A DNA stretch of 64,000 bases from Neobacillus notoginsengisoli (GTDB lineage: Bacteria; Bacillota; Bacilli; Bacillales; Cytobacillaceae), in NCBI RefSeq assembly GCF_003515685.1, contig NZ_QWEG01000002.1, positions 361,425 through 425,424 on the forward strand. Reading direction: 5' to 3'. The notes below the pieces were generated by a model. That model did no database searches. It saw nothing but the letters and a program-made list of their open reading frames with translations, and was not told the origin of the DNA. A program made the translations under genes and the position numbers. The first letter of the stretch is position 1. Each line of letters opens with the position of its first letter. This document shows positions 1-8,383 of the stretch, piece by piece.

Positions 1-740
1 TCTAAATCAATCGTCACCACTTCAACCGTTTCTTCATCTTGCGGGAGTTCAGCAATAATGCCACCTCTTGGATTGCACACCTTGCTTTTACCGAACAAGT
101 GTAAATCACCTTCAAATCCAACCCGATTTACCCCAATTGTGAAAAAGATATTTTCCAACGCACGTTGTGGAACATTTAAATCCCACATATCCTTATCCTG
201 AATCCTCCATGCGGATGGCATAAACACAAATTCAGCCCCATTTAGGCAGAGTGAACGGCAGGTTTCAGGAAAGCCGATATCATAACAAATCGCAATGCCA
301 AATTTCCCATACTTTGTTTCAAATACCGGATAATCAGAGCCCTCTTTAAAATAAAGCCTTTCCTTTGCCCATAGATGTGTTTTTGCAAAACTCCCCATGC
401 TTTGCCCATTGTCATCGAATACCAGAGCAGAATTATAAAGAATTCCTTTCAAATCCCTTACTTCACTAAAAGGTGCAATCAAATAGACTTGATTGTCTTT
501 TGCTGCTTTAGACATCTTTTCAAAAGTGTAATCAAAGAACTCTAATGATAGAAATCCCATATCGTCGCCAAGAATATCGACATTATAGCCTGTCGAAAAC
601 AACTCCGGTAAACAAACAATATTTGCTCCTTTAGCTGCTGCTTCTTTCACCGCCTCCACTGCTTTATTTACGTTATATTCCACTTGTCCCACTTTTGCAG
701 CGAATTGGACGATCCCAATATTGACGTTCCTGCTTGCCAT
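1..740 (-). CDS. Carbon-nitrogen hydrolase (nitrilase superfamily), 3' end outside window
   Basis: The reading frame starts with ATG at 740 and stays open to the window edge (about 246 codons), so the C-terminus is missing. The nitrilase Glu-Lys-Cys triad is visible: E46 in LPELFSTGY, K120 in AKTHLW and C152 in ICYDIGFPE. These enzymes hydrolyse non-peptide C-N bonds (amides, carbamoyl groups) in the cytoplasm through a cysteine thioester. It is transcribed in the same direction as the DUF1177 gene and the PucR regulator just upstream, which suggests a nitrogen or purine-type catabolic cluster that continues beyond the left edge. The exact substrate cannot be told. Confidence 0.9.
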   Translation of the reverse strand, partial: MASRNVNIGIVQFAAKVGQVEYNVNKAVEAVKEAAAKGANIVCLPELFSTGYNVDILGDDMGFLSLEFFDYTFEKMSKAAKDNQVYLIAPFSEVRDLKGILYNSALVFDDNGQSMGSFAKTHLWAKERLYFKEGSDYPVFETKYGKFGIAICYDIGFPETCRSLCLNGAEFVFMPSAWRIQDKDMWDLNVPQRALENIFFTIGVNRVGFEGDLHLFGKSKVCNPRGGIIAELPQDEETVEVVTIDL

Positions 741-814
741 AATCAGCGCCTCCTTTTAAAATCTATCTAGAATTTGACTGGATAAACGATAAACGATTAA
801 CGACATAATGATCA

Positions 815-1759
815 TTACTGTTCCTCTTTATTCCCCAAGGTCTGAAGTACCTTCATCGATCCATATAATTGCTGAAGCCTTAAAAACTCGGCTTCGTCAT
901 AGAACTGGCACTCTCCTTTTGTAAACGCTTTGGCGACCTCAATACTAAAGCGGACGGCTTGTGCAATATCAATCTCATGGCTTGCCCCAGTGCTGCTGCC
1001 AGGAACAATCGACCTTGTTGTAATGGCAACCCCGACTACAGGTCGATTTGTAGCGACTGCGGGCTGAAGAATGCTATTTAGGTGATATAAGTCGTTCCCA
1101 TAAGGAGTAATATCCTGTGTGGTAACCGCAAACGTTGTTGGAAAATCTCCAGTCGTTATTTCCATGAGACGAAGCAAATCATCACTAAACCTTAAAATAT
1201 ATCCCTCTTTTACTGTTGGAGAGATGGCAATCCCACGATGGTTAATAATCTTATTGCCTTTAGTCGTATCAATCGACAGGATTGCATCCATTTCATCTAA
1301 AACCTCATGTTCATTCATGATCTGCATATCGACTGGCGATCCCATAAATTCAACTGGATCGTGAGACTCTACTGGGGCTTCAGGGCATACGTGTGTCGTA
1401 ACATAAATATCACCTGAAAGACGATCGCCCCTGCTAGCCATCGTTGCTAGTTTTAAAGCAATCGTAACAGCCGCAATCGCACCATCCCCATCAGATACAG
1501 AGCCAATTTTATAAGGGCGTGCTCCTAATCCCCCTAATCTACCGACAATTCCTAATGTCGGGGCCGTACCATTTGCAGATTTCCCATTTGTTCCTTTAAT
1601 AACTATCTTCACAAAGTCTGTTGAGCCTTCTGCCCCTTTTACGGTTTTATACGATGCATGACCATACTCAAATGAATTGAACATCTCCACTACTTTTTGA
1701 CCATTAGCCTTTGGATCATCAAGCAATTCCAGCACTTCTGACGTAAACTTCAAAGACAT
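815..1759 (-). CDS. DUF1177 family protein
   Basis: 314-aa soluble protein starting MSLKFTSEVLELLDDPKANG. From memory of the family I place it in DUF1177; no biochemical function is established for it. Visible features are a Gly-rich stretch (residues ~65-80), a THVCPEAPVESHDP segment and a conserved-looking GSSTGASHEIDIA near the C-terminus, which could bind a ligand or metal; that is inference. It lies 74 nt upstream of the nitrilase-family gene and downstream of the PucR-type regulator, all on the minus strand, so a shared catabolic role is likely. Confidence 0.65.
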   Translation of the reverse strand: MSLKFTSEVLELLDDPKANGQKVVEMFNSFEYGHASYKTVKGAEGSTDFVKIVIKGTNGKSANGTAPTLGIVGRLGGLGARPYKIGSVSDGDGAIAAVTIALKLATMASRGDRLSGDIYVTTHVCPEAPVESHDPVEFMGSPVDMQIMNEHEVLDEMDAILSIDTTKGNKIINHRGIAISPTVKEGYILRFSDDLLRLMEITTGDFPTTFAVTTQDITPYGNDLYHLNSILQPAVATNRPVVGVAITTRSIVPGSSTGASHEIDIAQAVRFSIEVAKAFTKGECQFYDEAEFLRLQQLYGSMKVLQTLGNKEEQ

Positions 1760-2003
1760 TCTTTTTCCTCCCTACTGACCGCTTTTGCTATTCATAAATG
1801 GTCGAATCTATAAAATGCCGTTTGACTCCAGAAAATACAAATTTAAAATATGTAATATTTAAAAAATTATAAATCTTAAAAATCCTATTGTATATGTACA
1901 AAGTGGGCAATCTTTTGTAAACGTATCTTCCTAGTTTGAATATGGAATTGGGTTGGACCTTTTTTGTGGAATAAAAAAAGAGATGAATCGGTTTCCTTGA
2001 AAC

Positions 2004-3584
2004 CTAATTCAATCCCTTAATTTTTAAACAAAATTGTAATATAAATATATTTTCCGAGTCATCCAAATCCATGCCTAATAACTCCCTTATACGTTTGAGC
2101 CGGTTGGTCATCGTTCTCCGATGGATAAACAGCTTTTCAGCCGCCCTAGAAGCATTGCCGTTTTCTTGTAAATAAACCTCAAGTGTTTCTAGTAAACTTT
2201 GATCTGAATGAAGAGAAAGTGAATTTATTATTTCGTTAACGTATTGCTGTACTAACGGCTCTCGACTTATTTTTACAAGGAATTCATAAATGCCAAGTCG
2301 ATCATAAGTAAAAATCCTTTCCTCTGGGGAAATCTCCTCTCCAATTCGCATAATTTTAGTCACTGCATTCATTTGTTGATCTACTTCCTGTATATTATGA
2401 AATAATGGACTGATTGCTATATAAGTGTCGGAAATTGACGATTTATTTAAAAAACTGCTAATCGTTGCTTTTAGCTCGGCTTTCTCCATTGCATAATTTC
2501 TTGGAAAACAAAGCAGGGCATAGGATTGGAACTGTTTTTCAAATACGACTGCACGCTGGACTTCGGCTATTTCCATTATTAAATCATTTATTTTTTTTTG
2601 AAATAAAAAGCAATGCTCCAAAAAAGACTCGTTTTCGGAAAAAAAGACTTGATTTAAATCCCTTTTAAAATGGATAAGAAGATTCTGCGTGTCGGCCTCT
2701 TCTACAATTAACCTTTCCAATTGTTCTGACTGGGCCATTCTTTGCCGGTGAAATTCCATAAAATCGCTGATAATCGTGTCATACACTTTGCCTTTTATCA
2801 TTTCTACATTCATCCCAATTGCGTGGAATTGCTCTTTACGATGATAAATTAAATGGATAAAGGCGATAATTTTACCCTTCATTTTCAAGGGGATGACAAA
2901 CCGATTTCTCTTACCTGGAACATGAATACAATGGTTGATACTCGAATCCAGCTTCTTTGTCCACTCCGTGATGGCTCCTCTATAATTCTCATTACACGGA
3001 ACGGAAAATAAAAGCAACGAATTTCTCCATTCATCTTGGCTAAACTTATTACTTCTATACAATAGTCTCCCTTCGACGTCTTCTATATAAATTGAATTGC
3101 TTACTATGGCGGAAAGGCATTCGACCGCCTCATCGGTCGACTCAAATACCCTCTTTTTAAATGAATAAAATAGATTATGCTCATCACTTACTATCTTATC
3201 GGCTTCTTCAATTAATTGCCTATTAATCAAGGTAAGTAAATCAATGTATGCTACATCTTTTGGGATGATGATAATGGGAAAATCACTTTTTTCCGCCAAC
3301 GAAATAATTTCCTTCGGTATCCAGTCTACAAATCGTCCCAGTTTTACAATCAATCCTGCGGCGTTTTTATGAATTAAAGTTTTGACTATGTGATATTGCT
3401 GATGGGAATCATCCTTTACTGGATAAAAAGAACTGATCACTAAAGTACCCTCTCTAGCCCAATTTTCAACCTCAGGTACTTCCATCACTTCTACTGTCTT
3501 AATTTCTCTTATCAGCCCTTTTTTACCAGCAATAATTTCTGCTTTAAAACGACTTCCTATATCAAGAGCTGTGGACACCTTCAT
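2004..3584 (-). CDS. PucR family transcriptional regulator
   Basis: 526-aa regulator. The N-terminal ~125 residues match the PucR (purine catabolism regulator) sensory domain, with EVPEVENWAREGTLVISSFY. The middle is a GAF/GGDEF-like regulatory stretch. The last ~70 residues form the PucR-type helix-turn-helix: YLQENGNASRAAEKLFIHRR followed by TMTNRLKRI. Such proteins usually activate nitrogen-compound or purine catabolic operons when an intermediate binds. It is divergent from nothing nearby and precedes the DUF1177/nitrilase genes in the same direction, 244 nt away, so those are its likely targets. Confidence 0.88.
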   Translation of the reverse strand: MKVSTALDIGSRFKAEIIAGKKGLIREIKTVEVMEVPEVENWAREGTLVISSFYPVKDDSHQQYHIVKTLIHKNAAGLIVKLGRFVDWIPKEIISLAEKSDFPIIIIPKDVAYIDLLTLINRQLIEEADKIVSDEHNLFYSFKKRVFESTDEAVECLSAIVSNSIYIEDVEGRLLYRSNKFSQDEWRNSLLLFSVPCNENYRGAITEWTKKLDSSINHCIHVPGKRNRFVIPLKMKGKIIAFIHLIYHRKEQFHAIGMNVEMIKGKVYDTIISDFMEFHRQRMAQSEQLERLIVEEADTQNLLIHFKRDLNQVFFSENESFLEHCFLFQKKINDLIMEIAEVQRAVVFEKQFQSYALLCFPRNYAMEKAELKATISSFLNKSSISDTYIAISPLFHNIQEVDQQMNAVTKIMRIGEEISPEERIFTYDRLGIYEFLVKISREPLVQQYVNEIINSLSLHSDQSLLETLEVYLQENGNASRAAEKLFIHRRTMTNRLKRIRELLGMDLDDSENIFILQFCLKIKGLN

Positions 3585-3759
3585 AAAACTCCCCCTACAA
3601 AAAACTAGAAAAGAGACAATGTCTATGTCTGATAACCTTGATATTATCAGAAAATTATATATTTTAATATAGTTAGAGAACTAACTTAACAAGTTTTAAA
3701 AGGATGCCTAGCATAAGTTTCTCATCACTTTTGCTCATTGTTCTCCTAAAGTGATAAAG

Positions 3760-3800
3760 AAAAGGCACAACAGTAGCTTTGAGCGCTAGTTGTGCCTTTT
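3760..3800 (-). terminator. Rho-independent terminator after the HesB-like gene
   Basis: AAAAGGCACAAC at 3760-3771 pairs with GTTGTGCCTTTT at 3789-3800; A and T runs on both sides make it bidirectional. It is ~80 nt downstream of the stop of the minus-strand HesB-like gene and shows that this gene is a single-gene transcript. Confidence 0.8.
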
Positions 3801-3879
3801 CGTATTAATTATCCTTCCACTTGTCCACTATAAAAGCCATCGTCCTCTGAAAAACGCGAAATCATATTGCCAATTAAAT

Positions 3880-4191
3880 TTACAATGATTTATTCACTTT
3901 CATCCCAAACGTTAAAATCTCAAAACTATTTTTAAGAATAAACCCATAGTTATTTTTATGGTCGATGACGATATCTCCATCCAGATCGCGGACTACCTGC
4001 GGGTCAATCGCGATTGTCATTTCATCGACTTTAAATACTTCTTCATCGTTTAGTTGCTCAACCTGAGCAAGTTCGTACACAAAGGTAGCCCCTCAACCGG
4101 TTGTGCGGACTTGATGGATCTTAATGATTGGCTCCGCACCAAACACCTGAACAAGCTGCTGTTTTGCATCATTACTAATCGTAACTTTCAT
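3880..4191 (-). CDS. HesB-like (IscA/Fe-S biosynthesis fold) protein, candidate selenoprotein with in-frame UGA
   Basis: ATG at 4191 follows a strong site GAGGTGA with a 6-nt gap. The frame runs 103 codons to 3880 but codon 33 (4093-4095) is TGA. Read through as Sec (U) the protein is MKVTISNDAKQQL...RTTGUGATFVYEL...NYGFILKNSFEILTFGMK, a small one-domain HesB/IscA-like protein in which U sits where the family carries its conserved Cys. All 32 codons before and 70 after the TGA fit the family, and the gene has its own RBS and terminator, so it is not obviously decayed. A hairpin at 4054-4070, 29 nt after the TGA, has the GGU loop expected of a bacterial SECIS. HesB-like proteins are a known bacterial selenoprotein family. 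No selA/B/C/D is in the window; without that machinery this would be a nonsense mutant. The usual C-terminal CGC motif of IscA is absent. Confidence 0.72.
4054..4095 (-). promoter_or_regulatory. Putative SECIS element with its UGA codon
   Basis: On the minus strand the UGA (4095-4093) is followed after 22 nt by a perfect 7-bp stem TTGCTCA/TGAGCAA (4070-4064 with 4060-4054) closed by the triloop GGT (4063-4061). Bacterial SECIS elements need an apical loop with G at its start, ~16-37 nt after UGA; here the distance is 29 nt. The E. coli fdhF SECIS also presents GGU in its loop. Function depends on a SelB in the host. Confidence 0.6.
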
Positions 4192-4340
4192 CTCTTTCAC
4201 CTCGATACTACTTTACCCCTACACAGCCGCCTTAAGCAAAATTTCTGCCGCCACCATAAGAAACCCCTGGACAAAAACGTACACTACGACTGCAATAAAG
4301 CAGCCCAACCCCGCCTCACCATTTGCCCAAGATGAAGCAC

Positions 4341-4395
4341 GGGGACGGTTCTACTGCTTCATTCGACACCCGAAAGAAGCGCTGGAACCGTCCCC
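4341..4395. repeat. 55-bp palindromic repeat, copy 1
   Basis: GGGGACGGTTC at 4341-4351 pairs with GAACCGTCCCC at 4385-4395, with an inner GCTTCATTCG/CGAAAGAAGC stem around ACACC. It is one of eight full copies in the window (others near 14.25, 15.87, 19.78, 21.84, 23.75, 44.17 and 45.70 kb). The 4192-4494 gap otherwise holds no gene I can support. Confidence 0.9.
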
Positions 4396-4494
4396 ATGCA
4401 TCCAAAAATGCAGCCAAACCTCACCTCACCTCACCATTTGCCCATACAGGCATACATTAAAAAAGGAGTCTGTAAAGAACAAGGGGCGAACTTT

Positions 4495-5376
4495 GTGAAA
4501 CTGAAGGAACTTGCTGTTTTATTTACTCTGGCAGCTTTGTTTGGATCGTCGTTTTTATTTGTGCGGATTGCCTCCCCCGCCATCGGGCCCTTCCTGACCT
4601 CCCAGGGGCGGGTCACCTTTGGCGCTCTTGGCTTGTTGGCGATTGTCCTTCTTTTCCGAAAATCAGTCGATTTTAGACTGCGATGGAAACAGTACTTCAT
4701 CATCGGCGCCCTGAATTCCGCCATCCCCTTTACGCTCGTTTCCTTGGCGGCCATTCATTTAAACGCATCTTTATTGGCCATCATCAATGCAATGGTCCCC
4801 TTTTTCACAGCAATCGCAGTCTGGGCCTGGCTGAAGGAAAAGCTTGTTTTTGCAAAAGGGCTTGGGATTGTGCTTGGGTTGATCGGCGTCGTCATAACAG
4901 TTGGCTGGAGTCCAGTCGAACCAAGCCTGGAGGTATTTCTGGCGAGTTTGTGCTCACTCCTCTCGACCGTTTCCTATGCCTTCGGCGGCGTTTATGCCAA
5001 GAAAACCTTCAGAAACTGCTCGCCATTGGCGGTTACTACCGGACAGCTCGTGGGTGCCACACTTCTATTAATCCCTATTACCTTGGTTGGATTCCCGGAA
5101 CAAACGCTGAACATAACCCCGGCCGTTTTACCCGCGGTACTCGGTGTCGCTTTATTTTCAACAGCCTTAGGGTACCTCCTCTATTACTATCTCATCGAGC
5201 ATGTCGGCCCGACAAAAACGGTGACCGTTACATTTTTGATCCCGCCATTTGGCATGATATGGGGAGCAATCTTCCTCGATGAACAGATCACCCCCGGAAT
5301 GATTGCCGGCCTGTTGATCATATTGGGCAGCCTCGCCCTCATAACAGGCATTGGAAAAAAGCGAAGCAGGGAATAA
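4495..5376 (+). CDS. EamA/DMT superfamily transporter
   Basis: 293-aa integral membrane protein of the drug/metabolite transporter superfamily. I chose GTG at 4495 because AAGGGG lies 9 nt upstream and the family begins at [20 protein letters not shown]; the longer frame adds 33 residues from the palindromic repeat. About ten hydrophobic helices are present in two EamA halves, with family-like segments [20 protein letters not shown] and [14 protein letters not shown]. Such proteins export amino acids or other small metabolites, or take part in uptake; the substrate is unknown. It reads toward yjbQ, which has its own RBS. Confidence 0.88.
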   Translation: MKLKELAVLFTLAALFGSSFLFVRIASPAIGPFLTSQGRVTFGALGLLAIVLLFRKSVDFRLRWKQYFIIGALNSAIPFTLVSLAAIHLNASLLAIINAMVPFFTAIAVWAWLKEKLVFAKGLGIVLGLIGVVITVGWSPVEPSLEVFLASLCSLLSTVSYAFGGVYAKKTFRNCSPLAVTTGQLVGATLLLIPITLVGFPEQTLNITPAVLPAVLGVALFSTALGYLLYYYLIEHVGPTKTVTVTFLIPPFGMIWGAIFLDEQITPGMIAGLLIILGSLALITGIGKKRSRE

Positions 5377-5459
5377 GCCCCCTGCTTCACAATCCGTCCC
5401 ATGTGCATCCTCGAAACTACTATAGTAAAGTAATAGGAAAGACAAATAGGAGGCTTCCC

Positions 5460-5855
5460 ATGCTAAAAAAATTCACACTCCAAACGAATCATCGGGACGA
5501 AATGGTCGAAGTAACCGAACTCATCCAAAACTTTGTCTCAAACCACAGCCTGAAGGATGGCGCGGTAATCGTCTATTGCCCGCACACGACAGCCGGCATC
5601 ACCATCAATGAAAACGCCGACCCCGACGTTAAACGCGACATGATCCGCCGCTTCGATGAAGTCTATCCGTGGCACCATAAACTGGACAGGCATATGGAAG
5701 GAAACACAGCCGCCCACATGAAAGCCAGCACAGTCGGCCCATCCCAGCACATCATCATCAACGACGGCCAGCTGCTCCTAGGAACATGGCAGGGCATCTA
5801 CTTCTGCGAATTCGACGGACCCAGAACCCGGCATTTCTTTGTAAAAACCCTATAA
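5460..5855 (+). CDS. yjbQ: YjbQ family protein (secondary thiamine-phosphate synthase activity)
   Basis: 131-aa protein of the UPF0047/YjbQ family. ATG at 5460 is preceded by AGGAGG with a 6-nt gap. Family hallmarks are all present: [38 protein letters not shown] and [18 protein letters not shown]. Family members can form a trimer, bind metal through conserved His residues and, in E. coli, show weak thiamine-phosphate synthase activity; the true cellular role is unclear. Its 3' end lies directly beside the first 52-bp repeat array. Confidence 0.92.
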   Translation: MLKKFTLQTNHRDEMVEVTELIQNFVSNHSLKDGAVIVYCPHTTAGITINENADPDVKRDMIRRFDEVYPWHHKLDRHMEGNTAAHMKASTVGPSQHIIINDGQLLLGTWQGIYFCEFDGPRTRHFFVKTL

Positions 5856-5870
5856 CTGAAAATGGCGCCG

Positions 5871-5945
5871 GCAACCCCCTTCTGGCAAAATAAAAACCTT
5901 TTGCGTCCGCCCTGAACTCCAACGGCCCGGGCTCCCGCCATCCTG
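5871..5945. repeat. AT-rich terminator-like repeat block, copy 1 (diverged)
   Basis: Contains CTTCTGGCAAAATAAAAACC followed by a GC-rich half ending GGGCTCCCGCCATCC. It belongs to a family of about 70-bp blocks seen also at 12.31, 27.14, 38.29, 44.09, 45.57 and 62.50 kb. This copy has no 55-bp palindrome beside it and instead abuts the tandem array. Confidence 0.75.
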
Positions 5946-5956
5946 GCAGGCGGCCT

Positions 5957-6892
5957 AGCCCATCCGCACATTGCGTTGAGTGACACTCTAACCGTCTTCT
6001 TGCGGATTGTTGTCACGCATCCATGTCTTGCCTGACAACAAAACCGGATTTTCCTTGGTTGTTGTCACGCATCCGGACTTTGCGTGACAACTAAACCGAG
6101 TTTTCCTTGATTGCTGTCACTCATATGGACTTTGCGTGACAACTAAACCAAGTTTTCCTTGATTGCTGTCACTCATCCGGGCTTTGCGTGACAACAAAAC
6201 CGGATTTTCCTTGTTCGTTGTCACTCATCTAAATCTTGCGTGACAACCAAAACGGATTTTTCCTAATTGTTGTCACTCATCGGTGCCTTGCGTGACAACA
6301 AAACCGGATTTTCCTTGTTCGTTGTCACTCATCCGGGACTTACGTGACAACCTCAACCGGTTTTGACTGATTGTTGTCACTCATCCGGGCTTTGCGTGAC
6401 AACAAAACCGGATTTTCCTTGTTCGTTGTCACTCATCTGGATCTTGCGTGACAACCAAAACGGATTTTTCCTAATTGTTGTCACTCATCGGTGCCTTGCG
6501 TGACAACAAAACCGGATTTTCCTTGTTCGTTGTCACTCATCCGGGACTTACGTGACAACCTCAACCGGTTTTGACTGATTGTTGTCACTCATCCGGGCTT
6601 TGCGTGACAACAAAACCGGATTTTCCTTGTTCGTTGTCACTCATCTAAGTCTTGCGTGACAACCAAAACGGATTTTTCCTAATTGTTGTCACTCATCGGT
6701 GCCTTGCGTGACAACAAAACCGGATTTTCCTTGTTCGTTGTCACTCATCCCGGACTTGCATGACACTTCAACCGGATTCCGGCCGCTAACTGTCACTCAT
6801 CCGCTCTTTGAGTGACCCTGCAAGCGAATCTCAGATGCTAACTTTCACTTAAACGGGCCCTGCCTGTCACCTCAACCACTCCTCATCACCAA
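5957..6892. repeat. Tandem array 1: 17 units of a 52-bp palindromic repeat with 208-bp higher-order structure
   Basis: Units begin at 6009 and recur every 52 bp without any length change to 6892; 5957-6008 is a decayed extra unit. A unit is an 11-bp inverted repeat (GTTGTCACTCA / TGCGTGACAAC) around a 9-nt variable loop, plus a 21-nt spacer such as AAAACCGGATTTTCCTTGTTC. From 6165 the units fall into four types repeating in order, giving a 208-bp higher-order repeat in three copies (6165, 6373, 6581); the first two copies differ at about three positions. The last units (6737, 6789, 6841) are diverged. As 52 is not a multiple of three it is not coding. It fills the gap between yjbQ and the downstream end of the minus-strand cassette. 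Confidence 0.97.
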
Positions 6893-6974
6893 AAGTCAAA
6901 AATTTATTAATTCCCAAACCACAAAAAACCGCATGACTACCTCAGCAGCCATGCGGGTCAAGCCCCTTGTTTCC

Positions 6975-7430
6975 TTAGATAACCCCTTGAAACCGCAAAA
7001 TAATCTCCGCAATAATCGCAGACCCAAGGTACGTCCCCAGCAATACGCACATCCCAATAATAATCGTTTTCCAACCAAGCTTCGCGAAGTCTGCCCATGA
7101 GCGGCCAATGGAGATACCCGCATAGGCTAAGATAGGCGTTGCGATCGCTAACAAATTGACTTGTCCTGTCCACTCCACAATATTCTCCTGAAACGGCATA
7201 CCCGGAATGGTGATAATGAACCCGAGAATTCCGATATAGGCGATACTCGGAATCTTTTTAAACGGAAGGGCTTTATGAATAACCAGCCCAATCAAGCTGA
7301 GTCCTACTAGCACAAGCAACCCCGGAAGCGCGGCAAGGGGCATCACTTCATAACCAATCCAATTTCCTAAAAGAATCAATAAAGAAACAATCGTAAATAA
7401 TAAGAGCCATTCTTGGATACTTTTTAACAT
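6975..7430 (-). CDS. Small membrane protein, likely partner of the DUF3100 protein
   Basis: 151-aa hydrophobic protein with four to five predicted membrane helices (for example WLLLFTIVSLLILLGNWIG and TIIIGMCVLLGTYLGSAIIA). I do not recognise a named family. Its start is 6 nt after the stop of the DUF3100 gene, so the two are translationally linked and probably form one membrane complex, perhaps a split transporter for the substrate of the M20 hydrolase upstream. The C-terminus ends beside the repeat array. Confidence 0.75.
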   Translation of the reverse strand: MLKSIQEWLLLFTIVSLLILLGNWIGYEVMPLAALPGLLVLVGLSLIGLVIHKALPFKKIPSIAYIGILGFIITIPGMPFQENIVEWTGQVNLLAIATPILAYAGISIGRSWADFAKLGWKTIIIGMCVLLGTYLGSAIIAEIILRFQGVI

Positions 7431-7436
7431 TGGTCA

Positions 7437-8255
7437 TTACGCCCCCTTTGTGTTCGCTTGAACTTCTTTTTTACTTCTCATTCTTGATAGAAGATTATAC
7501 ATTTTTTCGGTTAGCGGCAGACCGATTAAAATACTCGCATATAATCCAGTGACAGACGTTAAGAGATTACTAGCCCCGGAAAAGGCAGTAATTTCGTCGG
7601 CCATGTCCGGAAAATTCGCTACTAGCGGCCCTAGCGATGCAGCCGCCATACTGCCGCTACCCACACCAGATGCCATTGCAAAAGAATACGGGTGAAGAGG
7701 CGTGGCTGTCGCTAAAAATCCTGAAATAAGTCCTAAGAAAATCGATCCGAAAACTGTACCGAAAATATAAATCGCCATCACGCCGCGTCCTTCCGGTGAA
7801 GAAAGGCCGTATTTATCCGTAATCAGCGCCAGGTTTGGTTCACGGCCAATCGAGTGCGTCATCCCGACCGCCTCCCGCTTCAGCCCTAGCAAAATGGCTA
7901 CCGGCAAGGCAAGAAAAATGGTGCCGAGGTTTCCAATCTCCTGGAGAATGAGTGCCGGGCCAGCTTCAATGAGCAATGGCAAAGCAGGGCCTGCTTGAAC
8001 GCCGAATTTTGCGATTAATAGAGTGAGCGTAATAAACACGAGCGTTTCAGCGTTTTCAGACTGCTTTTTTGACACAACTGGCGTAAAATAAACGGCAATC
8101 CCGATGATGACCGCATACAGCATCGGCAATAACAAAATAACCCCTGCTCCAACTGGAATCCGATGCGTTCCAATCAGTTCAGCCACAATCACAATGGCTA
8201 GTACAGTAAGATGCAAGCGCCAATCCTTCCATAGATTCGTTGCATTTTCACTCAT
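7437..8255 (-). CDS. DUF3100 membrane protein, putative transporter
   Basis: 272-aa polytopic protein with about eight membrane helices; the overall sequence fits DUF3100. Conserved-looking segments are the helix-breaking GSGSMAAASLGPLVANFPDM and AFSGASNLLTSVTGLYAS, both rich in small residues as in transport cores. No function is established for the family. Its place directly after an M20 amidohydrolase gene and before a second small membrane protein suggests import of the amidohydrolase substrate or export of a product; this is inference from context. Confidence 0.78.
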   Translation of the reverse strand: MSENATNLWKDWRLHLTVLAIVIVAELIGTHRIPVGAGVILLLPMLYAVIIGIAVYFTPVVSKKQSENAETLVFITLTLLIAKFGVQAGPALPLLIEAGPALILQEIGNLGTIFLALPVAILLGLKREAVGMTHSIGREPNLALITDKYGLSSPEGRGVMAIYIFGTVFGSIFLGLISGFLATATPLHPYSFAMASGVGSGSMAAASLGPLVANFPDMADEITAFSGASNLLTSVTGLYASILIGLPLTEKMYNLLSRMRSKKEVQANTKGA

Positions 8256-8383
8256 TTTTCTCTTCCCCCTTTTGACATTTCAAACTATTTCAAAAAGCTT
8301 TGTTAAAGAAGGATGTTCATTTGCGCTTGAATCAACACTATTCAAAACAGCAAGATCCCCTTACACAGCCTTCAAAAACCAAA

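Noticed and set aside
3880..4080. A separate 66-aa protein starting at GTG 4080
   Set aside because: There is no RBS before 4080, and the upstream 37 codons with a strong RBS at 4191 complete the HesB-like domain; the short frame is only the part after UGA.
6896..7173. Additional minus-strand frames of 71-75 codons over the start of the cassette
   Set aside because: They overlap the 151-aa membrane protein in other frames and have no RBS or recognisable sequence.
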